Below, in pieces: positions 12,190-23,020 of a stretch of 64,000 bases of DNA. The stretch covers positions 270,275,765-270,339,764 of the forward strand of contig CM054062.1 in assembly GCA_028641055.1 (NCBI GenBank), in the 5' to 3' direction. Under the pieces are notes generated by a model. It had not been told where the DNA came from and did not search any database. It saw nothing but the letters and a program-made list of their open reading frames with translations. The position numbers and the translations under genes were made by a program. This stretch comes from Alopecurus myosuroides. Lineage: Eukaryota; Streptophyta; Magnoliopsida; Poales; Poaceae. Position 1 is the first letter of the stretch; each line of letters opens with the position of its first letter.

Positions 12190-12723
12190 TTTGGACACTT
12201 CCACCACGGTCTATCTATGATTTCATCTGCCGTAAATTAACACATGTGCGTGCATACTGATGCGACTTCCAGTCTTTCTATACCAGAGGCACAATGCCGC
12301 GTTAGATGGTGCATACCGTGCCATAGACGACATAGACGCATAGCGATGTGACATGGTACAAATTTCGGGACAGATATCTAACCGTTGGCCAAAGGAAAGT
12401 ACTACTGCCCGGTTCAGTTTACAGGGTTTACAGATGGTCTCTGAGGTCGTCAATTTTATCAATGTAATATAAATCACAAAAAAATCATACCATCTAAAAA
12501 TGTAATTTTTTAATTTTATATTTGTATGAAATATGACATGTATTAATATGTTGCGGCATCTTTCTCTTTGTAGGTCGTTAACCATCGTGGGAACTCCTCC
12601 TGCTGATTAGCCATGGCATAGCCAATTTAAACATCCAGAAGAAGTTACATTGAATTTAAATATAGCTGCCCCGACTAGCCATCTGGCTATATTGTCGTAT
12701 TTCAATTAACGGTTTTGCTATTT
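12190..12723. other. Intergenic; no gene seen
   Basis: Sequence after the MADS fragment. It probably starts with a remnant of that copy's first intron, but I see no further exon. Confidence 0.4.
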
Positions 12724-12942
12724 CTCACTCGAGTGAGAATTAAGTTAGAGCTCACTCAACTCGAATCTCATTAGATTTACATCGTGATTCGTGCGGGTTG
12801 TTAGTTATACATGACTTGCAACTCATATTTCCCCCTAGTTTCACATGTGTGACAATCAGTTGCAACTCAGATTTCATGAGTTGCACATGCAACTGGCTAA
12901 TGCAATCTGAGTGGGAATTAACTTAATTCTCACTTGAGTGAG
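12724..12942. mobile_element. TIR MITE-like element (219 bp), family not assigned
   Basis: Ends 'CTCACTCGAGTGAGAATTAA' and the near-perfect inverse 'TTAATTCTCACTTGAGTGAG'. The interior repeats 'GTTGCAACTCAGATT'-like motifs. No ORF. The target duplication is not clear, so superfamily is left open. Confidence 0.65.
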
Positions 12943-13770
12943 CCTAGGCATTCCCTTCAATTAAATATTTATTCTCCCCATTAAAGTTAAATATATTAGA
13001 TATATACTCCCTATGTCTTAGTTTAGTTATGTGCCAATGAAAGTTTATTAGCGTTGTATACTAAATAATTTGTTTATGTGGCATATGAGTTAATGAAGAG
13101 AGATCATAACTGTATCTTACCTAACATGCTACCATTGGCGGAGCTACGTGCAGTTCGCCCCCCCCCCCAGAGCGCCCCCCTAGCAATGGCCCAAAATGCC
13201 TCTTTAGCCAATTTGCCCCCCCCCCCCCACACACACACACGCACACACACCCATGCGTTCCGCCACTACATACTAAATAGAGGTGCTAACCCCAATCACA
13301 TGTGCATGCATGAGCCTAAAATAGACAATGCATTGTATACGTTGTTTTTTAAGTTTTTATTGCTCATATGAAAATGTGCTAAGAGATGGTGCTGGCACAA
13401 GTCTTAAAGGGATCAATTAGCAAATCTCTTTGACTAAGGTAGGAGCTAAAATCTTGCATGCATTGATGGAAGAGGCAACTTACCACTAATTCAGAGAAAA
13501 TTAAATGCCAATGGAGGGGAGCGAGTTTTAGGACCGTATGTTTTTAGATTATGACTTATAAATCAAGATGTTGAAGTATTGTTTATTATGTATCGCTAGA
13601 TGAGCACGTTATTATAATCAAATTAGACCCAATGAAAAAAAAATTATTGGTATTCCCAATGGCTGAGCTTGAGGAGGAGTCGACAATGGTGAAACATATC
13701 GTGGTTTTCAAATGACGTTATGCTTCATTTTCTTGAAGAGGAAATGCCCAAACGGGTTGGAAACCGAATT
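12943..13770. other. Intergenic; no gene seen, C-tract and CA repeat
   Basis: Contains two homopolymer C runs (around 13160 and 13216), the second followed by a (CA)n/(CACG) stretch to about 13250. 'GGCGGAGCTAC' and 'TTCCGCCAC' flank the tract, hinting at a small repeat. Confidence 0.45.
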
Positions 13771-13778
13771 AACCCATC

Positions 13779-14258
13779 ATTGCTGCGTACAAAATAACTT
13801 GGAGGACCTCACGAGAAATATATTTTTACAAGTGTCCTCGTTCTGTGCAAAGAGGACCTCAAACAGAGAAACAAGATTGTAATCTAGTCCTTGGTCTCCA
13901 CCGTTGCACATCGGTGACATCAGGGCGCATGCAGCAACATAACCACCGCGGACATGGCCATTTGGGGTAGAGCTATTACGGAAGCCTAAACCGAGATGAA
14001 GATCCTCCGAATCGGCATGGAAGCTAGGAGGAGGAAGCTCGAGTGCCTCTCGACCCAAGCGCATAGTCGCTATGATAGTCGTAGATAACCAAGGAAGTGC
14101 GTCGGTTGATGGCATCTGCCTCGCGCGATTTTCTGAGCACACACAAGCGCTTGTGCTCATACCGCCTATAGAAAATAGATCCGGGCATCTCCATCATGAG
14201 ATCCGCCTCTCCATTGCTCATGTCTGCATGACAACAGGAACAAGGAAAATAAATTTTA
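13779..14258 (-). other. Unrecognised minus-strand coding-like stretch
   Basis: Two overlapping frames (14160-13777 and 14281-14024) read without obvious low complexity, for example 'EALELPPPSFHADSEDLHLG', following a possible acceptor 'GTCATGCAG' near 14232. I do not recognise the family. It may be 3' exons of the antisense gene starting at 14381, or unrelated transposon sequence. Confidence 0.3.
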
Positions 14259-14381
14259 TTAGCCGGACTCGGCAAGTTCATCTAGCTTCGCCTTGGTCAC
14301 GGTGGACCGTGCCCAGTTGGCCGATATGGACTGAGTCGGCCTTGGCTTTACCGGCTGTTTTCCCTTGTTCTTGGGCGCCAT
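14259..14381 (-). CDS. N-terminal exon of a gypsy antisense-ORF gene (fragment)
   Basis: 41 codons starting 'MAPKNKGKQPVKP', then 'ISANWARSTVTKAKLDELA'. This resembles the start of the accessory proteins (PF04195 type, 'putative gypsy type transposon') that grass Tat-lineage elements carry antisense to pol. Such proteins usually continue with a conserved globular domain. Here the frame ends just after 'ESG' and I do not recognise the domain downstream. Upstream on the same strand are a TATA-like box (15134) and a GC-rich leader with a donor ('CGCCG|GTAAGC' near 14840). This supports an intron-containing transcription unit. It sits antisense in the plus-strand gypsy remnant ending at 15994. 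Confidence 0.5.
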   Translation of the reverse strand: MAPKNKGKQPVKPRPTQSISANWARSTVTKAKLDELAESG

Positions 14382-14484
14382 GGGTGCAGTCTACAAAACA
14401 AGAGATAAAAGGTGTAGAGTATGAGTAATTAAGACCCGGAAAGGGGTTGATTATCCGATTAACAAAAGAGCAACTGAAAGACCC

Positions 14485-14598
14485 GGAAATTACGGGTTAT
14501 CCGAGTATCAATGAGCGGTTACGGAAATTACGGGTTATCCGAGTATCAATGAGTGGTTACGGATATTACAGGTTGTCCGAGTATCAATAAGCAGTTAT
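14485..14598. repeat. Three tandem 38-bp repeats
   Basis: Units at 14485-14522, 14523-14560 and 14561-14598, each of the form 'GGAAATTACGGGTTATCCGA' followed by 'GTATCAATGAGCGGTTAC'. The first two differ by one base; the third is more diverged. They lie in the intron/leader of the minus-strand antisense gene. Confidence 0.9.
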
Positions 14599-15126
14599 GA
14601 AAAATGTTGACAGATTGCATCTAGGCGAGGAAATTTATGGAGGAATCAGAGGGGAAACTTATGACCGTAAGAGATAAAGGATTGCTACCAAGCCTAGCTT
14701 AAGTGATTGGATGAGAAAAAAGTAGGGCATGAGATCCAAATCGATGCGATGCAAGAAGGTTACCTACGAGTGGACCTAGATCTAACTTAATTCGAGCAAA
14801 AAGCTTGAGGATAAGATTCATGGAGGAAGAAGGCTTACCGGCGAGATCTGGAGGAGATTGCGGCGGCGGCAAATGGCGCAGCCGCGGTGACCTGCGGGGT
14901 CTTCCGGAGGGCAGCTCGCGGGCGCGGTGGCGGTGCTTGACGGCGGCGCGGCACGAGCGGAGGCGGAGCGCAGGCGGCGGCGGCTCGCTTCCGACTGCTC
15001 TCCGGTAGGCTCCGTGGCGGTGCGACGGCGAGCTCGAGCAAGGGAGCGTCAATGGAGGTTGGAGGCGAAAAGGGCGAGTGAGATGAGGAAATGGAACGTT
15101 AGGTTTAGGTTACCCCCTAGGGCACC

Positions 15127-15134
15127 TATTTATA
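15127..15134 (-). promoter_or_regulatory. TATA-like box of the minus-strand antisense gene
   Basis: Minus strand reads 'TATAAATAGGTGCC', about 110 bp upstream of a GC-rich leader leading to the ORF starting at 14381. Position and context fit a core promoter; not proven. Confidence 0.45.
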
Positions 15135-15533
15135 GGTGCGGGTGGGGAAACCTAGGTTAAGTGGGCGGGAGCCAGAAATTTCGGGAGGGCTACCCGTCCG
15201 GATTTTTTGGGATAGGCATTAAAGTACCCGTGCGTGATATCCGGAAAGGATCAGAAGCAAATCACTTCCGTAATATTCGGACTGATTAGCGAGCGGAGTG
15301 AGCCGGGTCTTCTGTGTTTTCCTCGGAATATTGACCCGGAAAAATGAAAGGGGATTCAGAGAAAGCCGGGTTGCTATATGGACCAGCAGTGGAGTTAGGC
15401 CTAGCTGTTTATCGAAGCAACCTAACCCGGCCCCTTGTGAATTTGTATGTTTGTTATTTTTGCAGGGAATAGCATGCGCATCAAGGAGGATCCCGTGAAG
15501 CCCAAGCTATTCTGGGGACTACTGATGGAGGGA

Positions 15534-15994
15534 TGATAATCCGGTAGGCTAACGCCAAGGTGTAACTCGGCCCAAAGGGAGCTGCGCAAGACCCGGCTTA
15601 GGAAAGAAGAGTTTCTAGAAGGCCCAAGAGTGTAGGCCTCGCAACCCGGATTGTGGGTTTCGATAAGGAAACTTAGGGTTTGTAAGCGGTACCCGGGTAG
15701 GACTCCGAGTCTGCCTTGGATAGGAAGCCAGGGGGTCCGGATATTATATAAGCCGGTCCCTAGGGTTAGATTAGACACGAGACGCACGAGATTCACTAGC
15801 TATTCGAGTATCCCTTGTAACCCAAGAGTTGATATAATAAGATTTAGATCGGAGACTCGGCGACTTGATTGCCGGCTACCAGATCGTTTCATCACCATGA
15901 TTTTCCTTGAGCAAAACCCTCTCCCAAACACCAGAGTCGATTTACCCCAAGATAAGTTACCCATGGTAACGTCTGCCGTGATTATCCCACGACA
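15534..15994 (+). mobile_element. 3' LTR of a plus-strand gypsy element (461 bp)
   Basis: Begins TGATAATCCGG directly after a purine-rich stretch 'TGGAGGGA' (polypurine tract) and ends 'CCCACGACA', giving TG...CA ends. Contains a plus-strand TATA ('TATATAAGCCGG' near 15746) and a U5-like 'CTTGTAACCC...ATATAATAAG'. It does not match the LTR of the minus-strand pol element at 26574-27115. I therefore assign it to a separate, 5'-truncated plus-strand element whose antisense ORF is at 14381. Confidence 0.65.
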
Positions 15995-16127
15995 CCTTCT
16001 GCTCCCAGTTCTCTTCTCGCCTCCACAGCGCCCAAGCACACTGCGAGCAGAGCGAATCTTCCAGCGAACGCACGAACGCCGTCCGGGAACTCACCGGAGC
16101 GCACAATCTTCACCGCGCCGCCAAAAG

Positions 16128-19096
16128 ATGGAATCACCGAACTCTTCTCCGGCATGCTCCATCGCGGCGGAAATCGACGAGATTATCAACACCATGGATC
16201 CCATGGTGGATTCCCCACTGCGTGCAACCGGCGACGAGCCGGAGAAAGCTGCCAGCGGCGCAGCGGGCGAGGAAATTCCTCTCGCCGCCACCAACCTCGC
16301 GGGATCCTCCTCCGCGCCATCCCCGCCACTCGCACCCGAGACGGCGGAGGAAAAAATCATCCTCGTCGGGGACGAGCTTGCGGCCGCGTCCGTCGCGGCG
16401 TCCGCCGCCGCCGGGGCAGAAGACGAAGGGGAAACTGCCGGCAATTGGAGCCAGAGCAGTATTCCGCCTTCCCTCCTTCCGACAATGGAAAAGGAGGGGC
16501 TGCTGCTGAAAGGCAAATGGCGAAGCCCAGAGGACGAGTCCGAGCCAACGCCGAAAGACGGGGAGCGCGTTCTCCTTACCTCCCACATCGCAAGAGGTAT
16601 GGGATTGCCACCTTCCGCCTTTTTCCTTCAAGTCTTGAATCACTACAACATTGAACCCCACAATCTGCCTCCCAACTCCATCCTTTACTTAGCCGGATTT
16701 CAAGCTCTTTTCGAAGGGTATCTAGGTTTAGCTCCTAGGTTAGATTTCTGGCAGTACTGTTTTGGGGTTAAGCGGAACCCTTCCGAGGGTGCGCTTCCGA
16801 CTTGCGGGACCATATCCTTTACCCTGCGCAGATTCAGGGAGGATTGGTTCCCCAAGATCAAAACCTCGGAATCCGTCAAATTCCGGACGGGTTCCTTCTT
16901 CTACCATCTCGACGTTCCTTTTCCCGGAAAAACCACCGGGGTTCGACCTTTCACCAATACCGCTGCCATTCCCCAAGAAAATTGGGGAACAGAAGCAGTG
17001 CAAACTCTGCCACCAGACCTTCTCAAGATCAAACAGCGCATCGCGAAACTCGTCGCCGCCGATCCACCTCTAACCGGAATGGACACAATCCTATGCTAGC
17101 TGAATAGGCGGATTCAGCCTTTGGCTGATCACGGACCCCGCCTTCTGTGTAATTACACGGGGGACGCGGATGATATGAGGACGACGAGCAAATCTTTGTC
17201 GGCAAAAGATTTGCGGAAACGTGTAAACCAATTGGTTGCCTCGCGCGATCAATATGAAGAAAACCGGCCAATGTATACAGCGTCTAACCCGGCTCCTAAG
17301 GTACACCTTTTACCCCTTGAGTTTGTATTCCTTCTGTTTATCTCGGATTTTGTTTTAACCCGGCTTTTGCCTCTTTGACAGATCTTTGAACTTCCCGAGT
17401 CAGATCTTGCTTCAGATGCTGATCTGGATACGTTGCGTGCCAACTTTGCTGGCGGGCACAAGCACAAGAAGATTTCCTCTTCGCAGGAAATTATTGATCT
17501 TTACGGTATTCCCGTCGCCACTTCCAGGTTTGTTCGTCTGGGTTTTTTAGATTTGTCAGAGCATTTTTCTATATTCTCAGAATTTTAACTTTCTGGCATT
17601 TTTCTTTTTTAGCTTGGCTCCCACAACTCTGAAGCCCAAGAAACTAAAAAGGGTTAAATCTATGGCTAGCATAGGCCCACACCCTTCTCCTGCTACTGCT
17701 CCAGATATCCTAGTAGCAGTTACAGAAGAGCACGCTGCTGCCCCCAACGACGAAACCTTGCAGGCCAGCCAGCCTATTGTGTCGGAAACGGACACGAGGG
17801 AAAGGGCGGACCTGGAGGTGGGAGGTTCTTCTCGGGCAACTGAGGAGGAACCTATTCCCACCTTCGATAAAGATTTCAAAAATATCAATGAGGGTCTTAG
17901 TGCTACCGGGACTTTATTTGCAGAGTTTGCAAAAGAGTTTACGGAAACTTTGTCGGGTTTGCAGCGGATGAGCTAGGTAATATCTCTAGCCCCCAAGCAA
18001 TAAGTCAAATGCATGCTTTTAACTTAATGCTTTCAACTTTATCATGCTTGTTTCTAACTTAAGCGTTCTGGTTCATTTCCGTGTTTCAGCAAACCGCTGA
18101 AAGCATAAACATGGAAGTTTTCGGCAAACTGATGGTCAAGAATAAGGAGGTTAGAAGCCTTCTCTCTATTCTTGAAGTTAAGGAAGCGGAGCTGGCATCA
18201 TCTCAGCAACAGCTGGAGGAAACAACAGGTATTTTAGTCCTCTGAGGTTTCTTGTCCATATCTTTTTCCTAAGTATTTTTCCAAGTTTTCTAACCCGGAT
18301 ATTTTCTCGCTTTTCATCTGCTTTGGCGAAAGCCAAACAAATTGCTGAAGATGCCGGCAATGCCGAGAACCTTCGTCGGGAGAACCTGGACCTTCATAAG
18401 AATCTTATGAAGGTTCAGAAGGAACTGGAGGCCAGCCAGCTGGCTGTAGGTATTGCTCAATCCAATTCCTCCAACCAAGCTGAAAAAGACAAAGCAACTA
18501 TCCGGGATCTGGAGAACGCTTTGAATCTTCGCCTGGAGGAAGGCTCCGAGATGGATAGGATCCTCGGTAAGTTTTCAACTTTTACCGGATTTTCCATGTT
18601 TTGATTTCTTTCTCTGCTTTTTCATTAACCCTTTGGTTGTTTGTCTGAAAAAACAGGAGATGACCCTGCACTTACTCGGATTGAGAAAATCCGAGCTTTC
18701 GGGAAGGTATTCACCGCGATCAAATCTGCGGGGATTTTGCTTATCAACAAGTATCTTCCCGCAAAGTCTAGGGATCTCTCGGAAGTTGAAAAACTTCCGG
18801 GAGCTATCGTAGAAGTGGCGGAGGCCAAGGAATCCACCTTGCGCTCTGCAGCACGGGGTGGTGCACGCATGGCTCTAGGGCTTATGCGTATGCACTATCC
18901 CGCTGCTAATTCTTGGCGCGTGGCGTCTGGCATCCCTCAAGGATATACGGAGACCCAGCGGACCACCATCTTTGACGAGATCAAAGGTCATGCTACCAAG
19001 GTTGCTTCTATGGTGAATATCTCCATCACCTATCCGGAAGAAGAGATTCCAGAAGCCCCCGAGGAGTCCAGCAGCGAAGATGACTCGGATGCTTGA
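16128..19096 (+). pseudogene. Intron-containing antisense ORF of the Tat element (PF04195-like)
   Basis: Exon 1 starts 'MESPNSSPACSIAAEI' and carries an Ala-rich linker, then the globular domain 'EKEGLLLKGKWRSP' (~residues 125-140), 'GLPPSAFFLQVLNHYNIEP', 'LAGFQALFEGYLGLAPRLD' and 'FWQYCFGVKRNPSEG'. A TAG at 17097 interrupts 'DTILC-stop-LNRRIQPL'. The frame continues to a donor near 17300. Later exons begin near 17382, 17613, 18091, 18331 and 18657. They encode charged coiled-coil sequence ('KAKQIAEDAGNAENLRREN') and a C-terminal part ending 'EEIPEAPEESSSEDDSDA'. The family function is unknown; such ORFs are mobilised with Tat elements. Exon borders beyond exon 1 are my reading of GT-AG sites. 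Confidence 0.7.
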
Positions 19097-19756
19097 AGAA
19101 TTTTCCTTGCCCTGGATAGGAAAAATAGGAAATAGGAGCATTACTGAACTTTTATAATGTAAACCTTATTGTAATGCTTCTATCTATTTGTATGAACAAG
19201 TACTCCATCTTTTGCAGTTAATATTATTAATCCTTTGCAAGTTTTCCGGGTTTTATATTCCTTTATCTTCTAAGTTCTCTGGTTTATGTGCTTTAACTGT
19301 CCTTAGTGTCTGAAATGGCTCAGTAGTATTTTAATCTTCATGCCAAGTGACTGGGTAGAACCGATCAGTTCAAACTCGAAAACATGGATCATACTAAAGG
19401 CATTTTTACTTACTAGCTCCAGTGACCCAGCACATAAACAATCAGATAATACTTAGAGAATAGTAAGGAACTTTTTGGATGAAACTCGGGCACGCAGGCA
19501 CAATCCGAGTTTCCTTTAGCCTTTAGTAGGCTGAAAATCATTCAGTTTTTAAACGCCGAGCACGTAGGCACAATTCGGGTTAACACTGAGTATTTTGTAA
19601 GATCATTGGGAAATAGATAAGACGGAATCATGCTTTGTACTATAATAAGCTTGTAAAAACATGGATGCAAGAATTCCGACAACTTTATTTCATGATCTCA
19701 AAGATGTTTACATAGAAATTGAACTAAGTACAGAAGGGACGTAACTGCTGGATACT
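19097..19756. other. Spacer between convergent antisense ORF and integrase
   Basis: Noncoding part of the Tat element where the plus-strand antisense gene and the minus-strand pol converge. 'GAGCACGTAGGCACAATTCG' and 'GGGCACGCAGGCACAATCCG' (about 19488-19575) form a short imperfect direct repeat. No gene seen. Confidence 0.5.
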
Positions 19757-20941
19757 TCAGGGCCTCTTTGTCTCTCCTAGTTCATCATCTATCTTTCTCT
19801 TTCTTTTGCGATTCGGCTTTTCGGGATGGTCTTCCGTATCTCGAATGTCTACAAGATAGTATGATCCATTTTTCATAGCTTTGCTAATGACAAATGGTCC
19901 TTCCCATACTGGGGCCAATTTGTGATTTCTTTGTTGTACCAATATTAGCACTAGGTCACCTTCTTTAAAAGAACGATGCCTGATTTTCCGACTATGGTAA
20001 CGTCGTAAACCTTGATGATAAATGGCGGATCTTTGAAGCACAAGCTCGCGTTCCTCTTCTAAGAGGTCGACGGCATCCTGTCGTGCGTTTTTGGCATCTG
20101 AGTCATCGAAATCCTGCACTCTTGGGCTATCATGGATCATGTCCGTTGGCAGAATTGCTTCAGCACCATAAAGTAGGAAAAACGGGGTTTGCCCAGTTGA
20201 CCTATTTGTTGTTGTTCGAATACTCCAAAGCACTGAGGGTAACTCTTCTACCCATGCCCCAGCTGCTCTATGAAGAGGAGATTCGGGTCTTGGGCGTATT
20301 CCTTGTAAGATTGAGCTATTCATTCTTTCAACCTGTCCATTGGATTGCGGGTGTGCCACAGATGCGAGATCTAGGCGAATTCCCGTTTGTCGGCAATATT
20401 TTGCTAGCTCTCCAATGAAGAAATTTATCCCGTTGTCTGTTATTATGTTGTGTGGCACCCCGTATCTCATGACTACGTCAATGATGAAATTTATGACAGT
20501 TACACCATCAAGTTTTTTGATAGGTTTAGCCTCCACCCACTTGGTATATTTATCTACTGCTACGAGTAGATGTGTGAGTCCGCCCCTTGCAGTTTTGAAT
20601 GGTCCCATCATATCTAGCCCCCAGACCGTAAACGGCCATGTAATGGGGATAGTTTTGAGTGCTTGGGCTGGCATATTTGTCTGCTTGGCGTAATATTGAC
20701 ACCATGCACATGTATTTACTATGTGCTCAGCGTCTGTCTTGGTTGTTAGCCAGAAAAAGCCTGCACGGAATGCTTTTTTGACTATGCTTTTTGATTGAGC
20801 ATGATGCCCGCAATCTCCGGCATGGATTTCTTGTAGGATTTCTCGTCCTTCTTCTGGTGAAATACATCGCAGAAAAATTCCGGTAGTACTGTGTTTATAC
20901 AGGCAATTGTTAATTACCGTGTATCCTTTGCATCGACGCTG
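19757..20941 (-). pseudogene. Integrase domain of Tat gypsy
   Basis: The N-terminal HHCC zinc region is visible ('GDCGHHAQSKSIVKKAFRAG', 'TCAWCQYYAKQ'), followed by the DDE core in one open frame from 20674: 'WGLDMMGPFKTARGG' (D), 'IITDNGINF' (D), 'HPQSNGQVERMN' (E). The C-terminal GPY-type end has 'LAPVWEGPFVISKAMKNGS' and a basic tail 'NRKRKRKIDDE'. All three catalytic residues are present. A stop at about 20942 separates it from the upstream RNase H region. Confidence 0.9.
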
Positions 20942-20944
20942 AAT

Positions 20945-22199
20945 CTATCTTTGCAAGACTTCGTATGCTCCATCCGGGTACTTCTGATCAGCTAAGAAGT
21001 TTAAATATGGAATTGTCCAATCCGGGTTAACGATCATGACCTCAGTTGACTCGGAAGCCAGAGGATAATCAACATCTGCACCTTTTATCGATGGTTCATA
21101 CAAGTGTTGGACGAACACACCAGGTGGTAGAATTTTTACCCTTTCTGACCCCATGCGGGCTAATGCATCCGCGTTCCAGTTTTCCTCCATTTTTACATGA
21201 AGTACTTCAAATCCAAAGAAACAGATTGCAAACTCGTCCACCGTTCTCCGATATTCGGCCATGATGGGACTTTTGGCATCCCAAGTTTGGTTGAGCTGAT
21301 GCTGTACCAAGTCTGAGTCGCCATAGCACAAGATGCGTTTGACACCTATTTACTTTGCAATATGCAAGCCGTGAAGCAGAGCTTCGTATTCTGCCACGGT
21401 CGTTACTGGTGTTGAAATGTATTTGTAATACATACTCCATTGTATCTCCTTTAGGGGATTTTAGGACTACACCAGCTCCAGCACCCTCCTTCATCTTGGA
21501 TCCGTCAAAGTGCATGATCCAGTACTCGGAATCTGGCATTGGTGTTTTTTCCATTGCTTCCGTCCAGTCGGCGACAAAATCTGCCAGAACCTGGGATTTT
21601 ATTGCCGTCCTGGGTTGGTACTTAATGTCGAATGCTGCTAGCTCGATGTCCCATTTGGCTACTCGACCAGTTGCCTCCGCATTGTTTATTATATCCCCTA
21701 GTGGTGCTTTACATACCACTGTTATGGAATGTCCTTGGAAGTAATGGCGAAGTTTTTGAGATGCGAAAAATACGCCATATGTCAGTTTTTGATAGTGTTG
21801 GTACCTTTGTTTGGACTCGGAGAAAACTTCACTTACATAATATACCGGATGCTGATATGGTATGCTTTGTTCGTCTTTCTTCCTTTCCACCACTATCACC
21901 GCACTAATAACCCGGTTTGTAGCCGTAAGGTACAGTAGCATAGGTTCTTCGTCTTTTGGGGATGCCAAAATCGGAGCTTTCATCAAAGTTTCTTTCAACT
22001 GGGTTAATGTTGTGTCTGCTTCTTCTGTCCACTCGAATTTGTCGGATTTCTTCAACAACTTGTATAGTGGCAGAGCTTTGTCTCATAGCCGGCTAATAAA
22101 CCTGCTAACGGCTGCTGCAGAACCCGTCAATCTTTGTACATCTTTTACGCACGTTGGCTTGGAGATGTTTAAGATTGCTTTGATCTTTTCTGGGTTTAC
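20945..22199 (-). pseudogene. RNase H region (dual, Tat type)
   Basis: The RT-connected RNase H is in 22058-21450 ('LLYLTATNRVISAVIVVER', 'HPVYYVSEVFSESKQRYQH', 'SHSITVV'-type core). It is followed by the second RNase H-like domain ('YWIMHFDGSKMKEGAGAGV'). Near 21400 the frame shifts by one base. The other frame continues 'TVAEYEALLHGLHIAK', a TAA stop, then 'ILCYGDSDLVQHQLNQ' and 'ENWNADALARMGS'. Stops at 22083 and 22200 separate it from RT. A second RNase H domain is a hallmark of the Tat lineage. Confidence 0.8.
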
Positions 22200-23018
22200 T
22201 TATATTCCTCTATGAGAAACAATGAAACCCAGAAGTTTTCCTGAGGGAACCCCGAATACACACTTTAATGGATTTAGCTTCATCTTATAAGTGCGCAAAT
22301 TTTCGAAGGTTTCTCGCAAATCTTCAAGGAGTGTATCTTTCTCCTTGGACACGACAGCAATGTCGTCCACGTAAACATGGACGTTTTTGCCAATCTGACT
22401 ATGCAAACATCGTTGCATGCAACGCTGGTAAGTTGCACCGGCGTTCTTCAGGCCGAATGGCATGGTTATGTAATAGTACGTCCCATATGGGGTTATGAAG
22501 GAAGTTTTGATTTGATCTTCTTTCTTCATGCGTATTTGATGATACCCGGAATATGCATCCAAAAAGCATAAGAGTTCAGAGCCAGCAGTGGCATCTATTA
22601 TTTGATCGATTCGAGGTAACGCAAACCTATCTTTTGGACACAATTTGTTCAAACCAGTATAATCTATACACATCCTAAGGGCAGTACTGTCTTTCTTCGG
22701 GACTAATACTGGATTTGCTGACCATTCAGTATGTATAACTTCCCGGATAAAATCTGCTGCCAAAAGCCGGATAATCTCCTTCCCGATGGCCTTCCGTCTT
22801 CTTCCGTCAAATCGACGGAGACCTTGTTTGACGGGTTTAGATCCTGGAATCACCTTAAGTTGATGCTCAGCAAGTTCTCTGGGTACGCCTGGCATGTCCG
22901 CGGGACACCATGCGAAAATGTCCCAGTTCTCACGGAGGAACTTGATGAGCTCGCCTTCCTATTTATCGGTCATCCCAGTTCCTACTACGACAAACTTTGT
23001 CGGATCTTTAGGATCTAG
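22200..23018 (-). pseudogene. Reverse transcriptase domain of Tat gypsy
   Basis: Open from 22895: 'ELAEHQLKVIPGSKPVKQ', 'MCIDYTGLNKLCPKDRFAL', 'LCFLDAYSGYHQIRMKKED', 'MPFGLKNAGATYQRCMQ' and the catalytic box 'VYVDDIAVVSKE'. It ends at 'GFIVSHRGI' with a stop where the family continues. Upstream, 'DPTKFVVVGTGMTDK' is followed by a TAG. The core is otherwise well preserved, with YVDD intact. Confidence 0.92.
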
Positions 23019-23020
23019 GA

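Noticed and set aside
14699..15160. Several overlapping ORFs in GC-rich sequence on both strands
   Set aside because: They fall in the GC-rich leader of the antisense gene; Arg/Pro/Ala-rich translations in all frames indicate composition, not coding.
15534..15994. LTR as the 3' LTR of the minus-strand Tat element
   Set aside because: Sequence does not match 26574-27115, its promoter reads on the plus strand, and it is preceded by a plus-strand polypurine tract. A purine-rich stretch also occurs on the minus strand at its other end, so this is not fully excluded.
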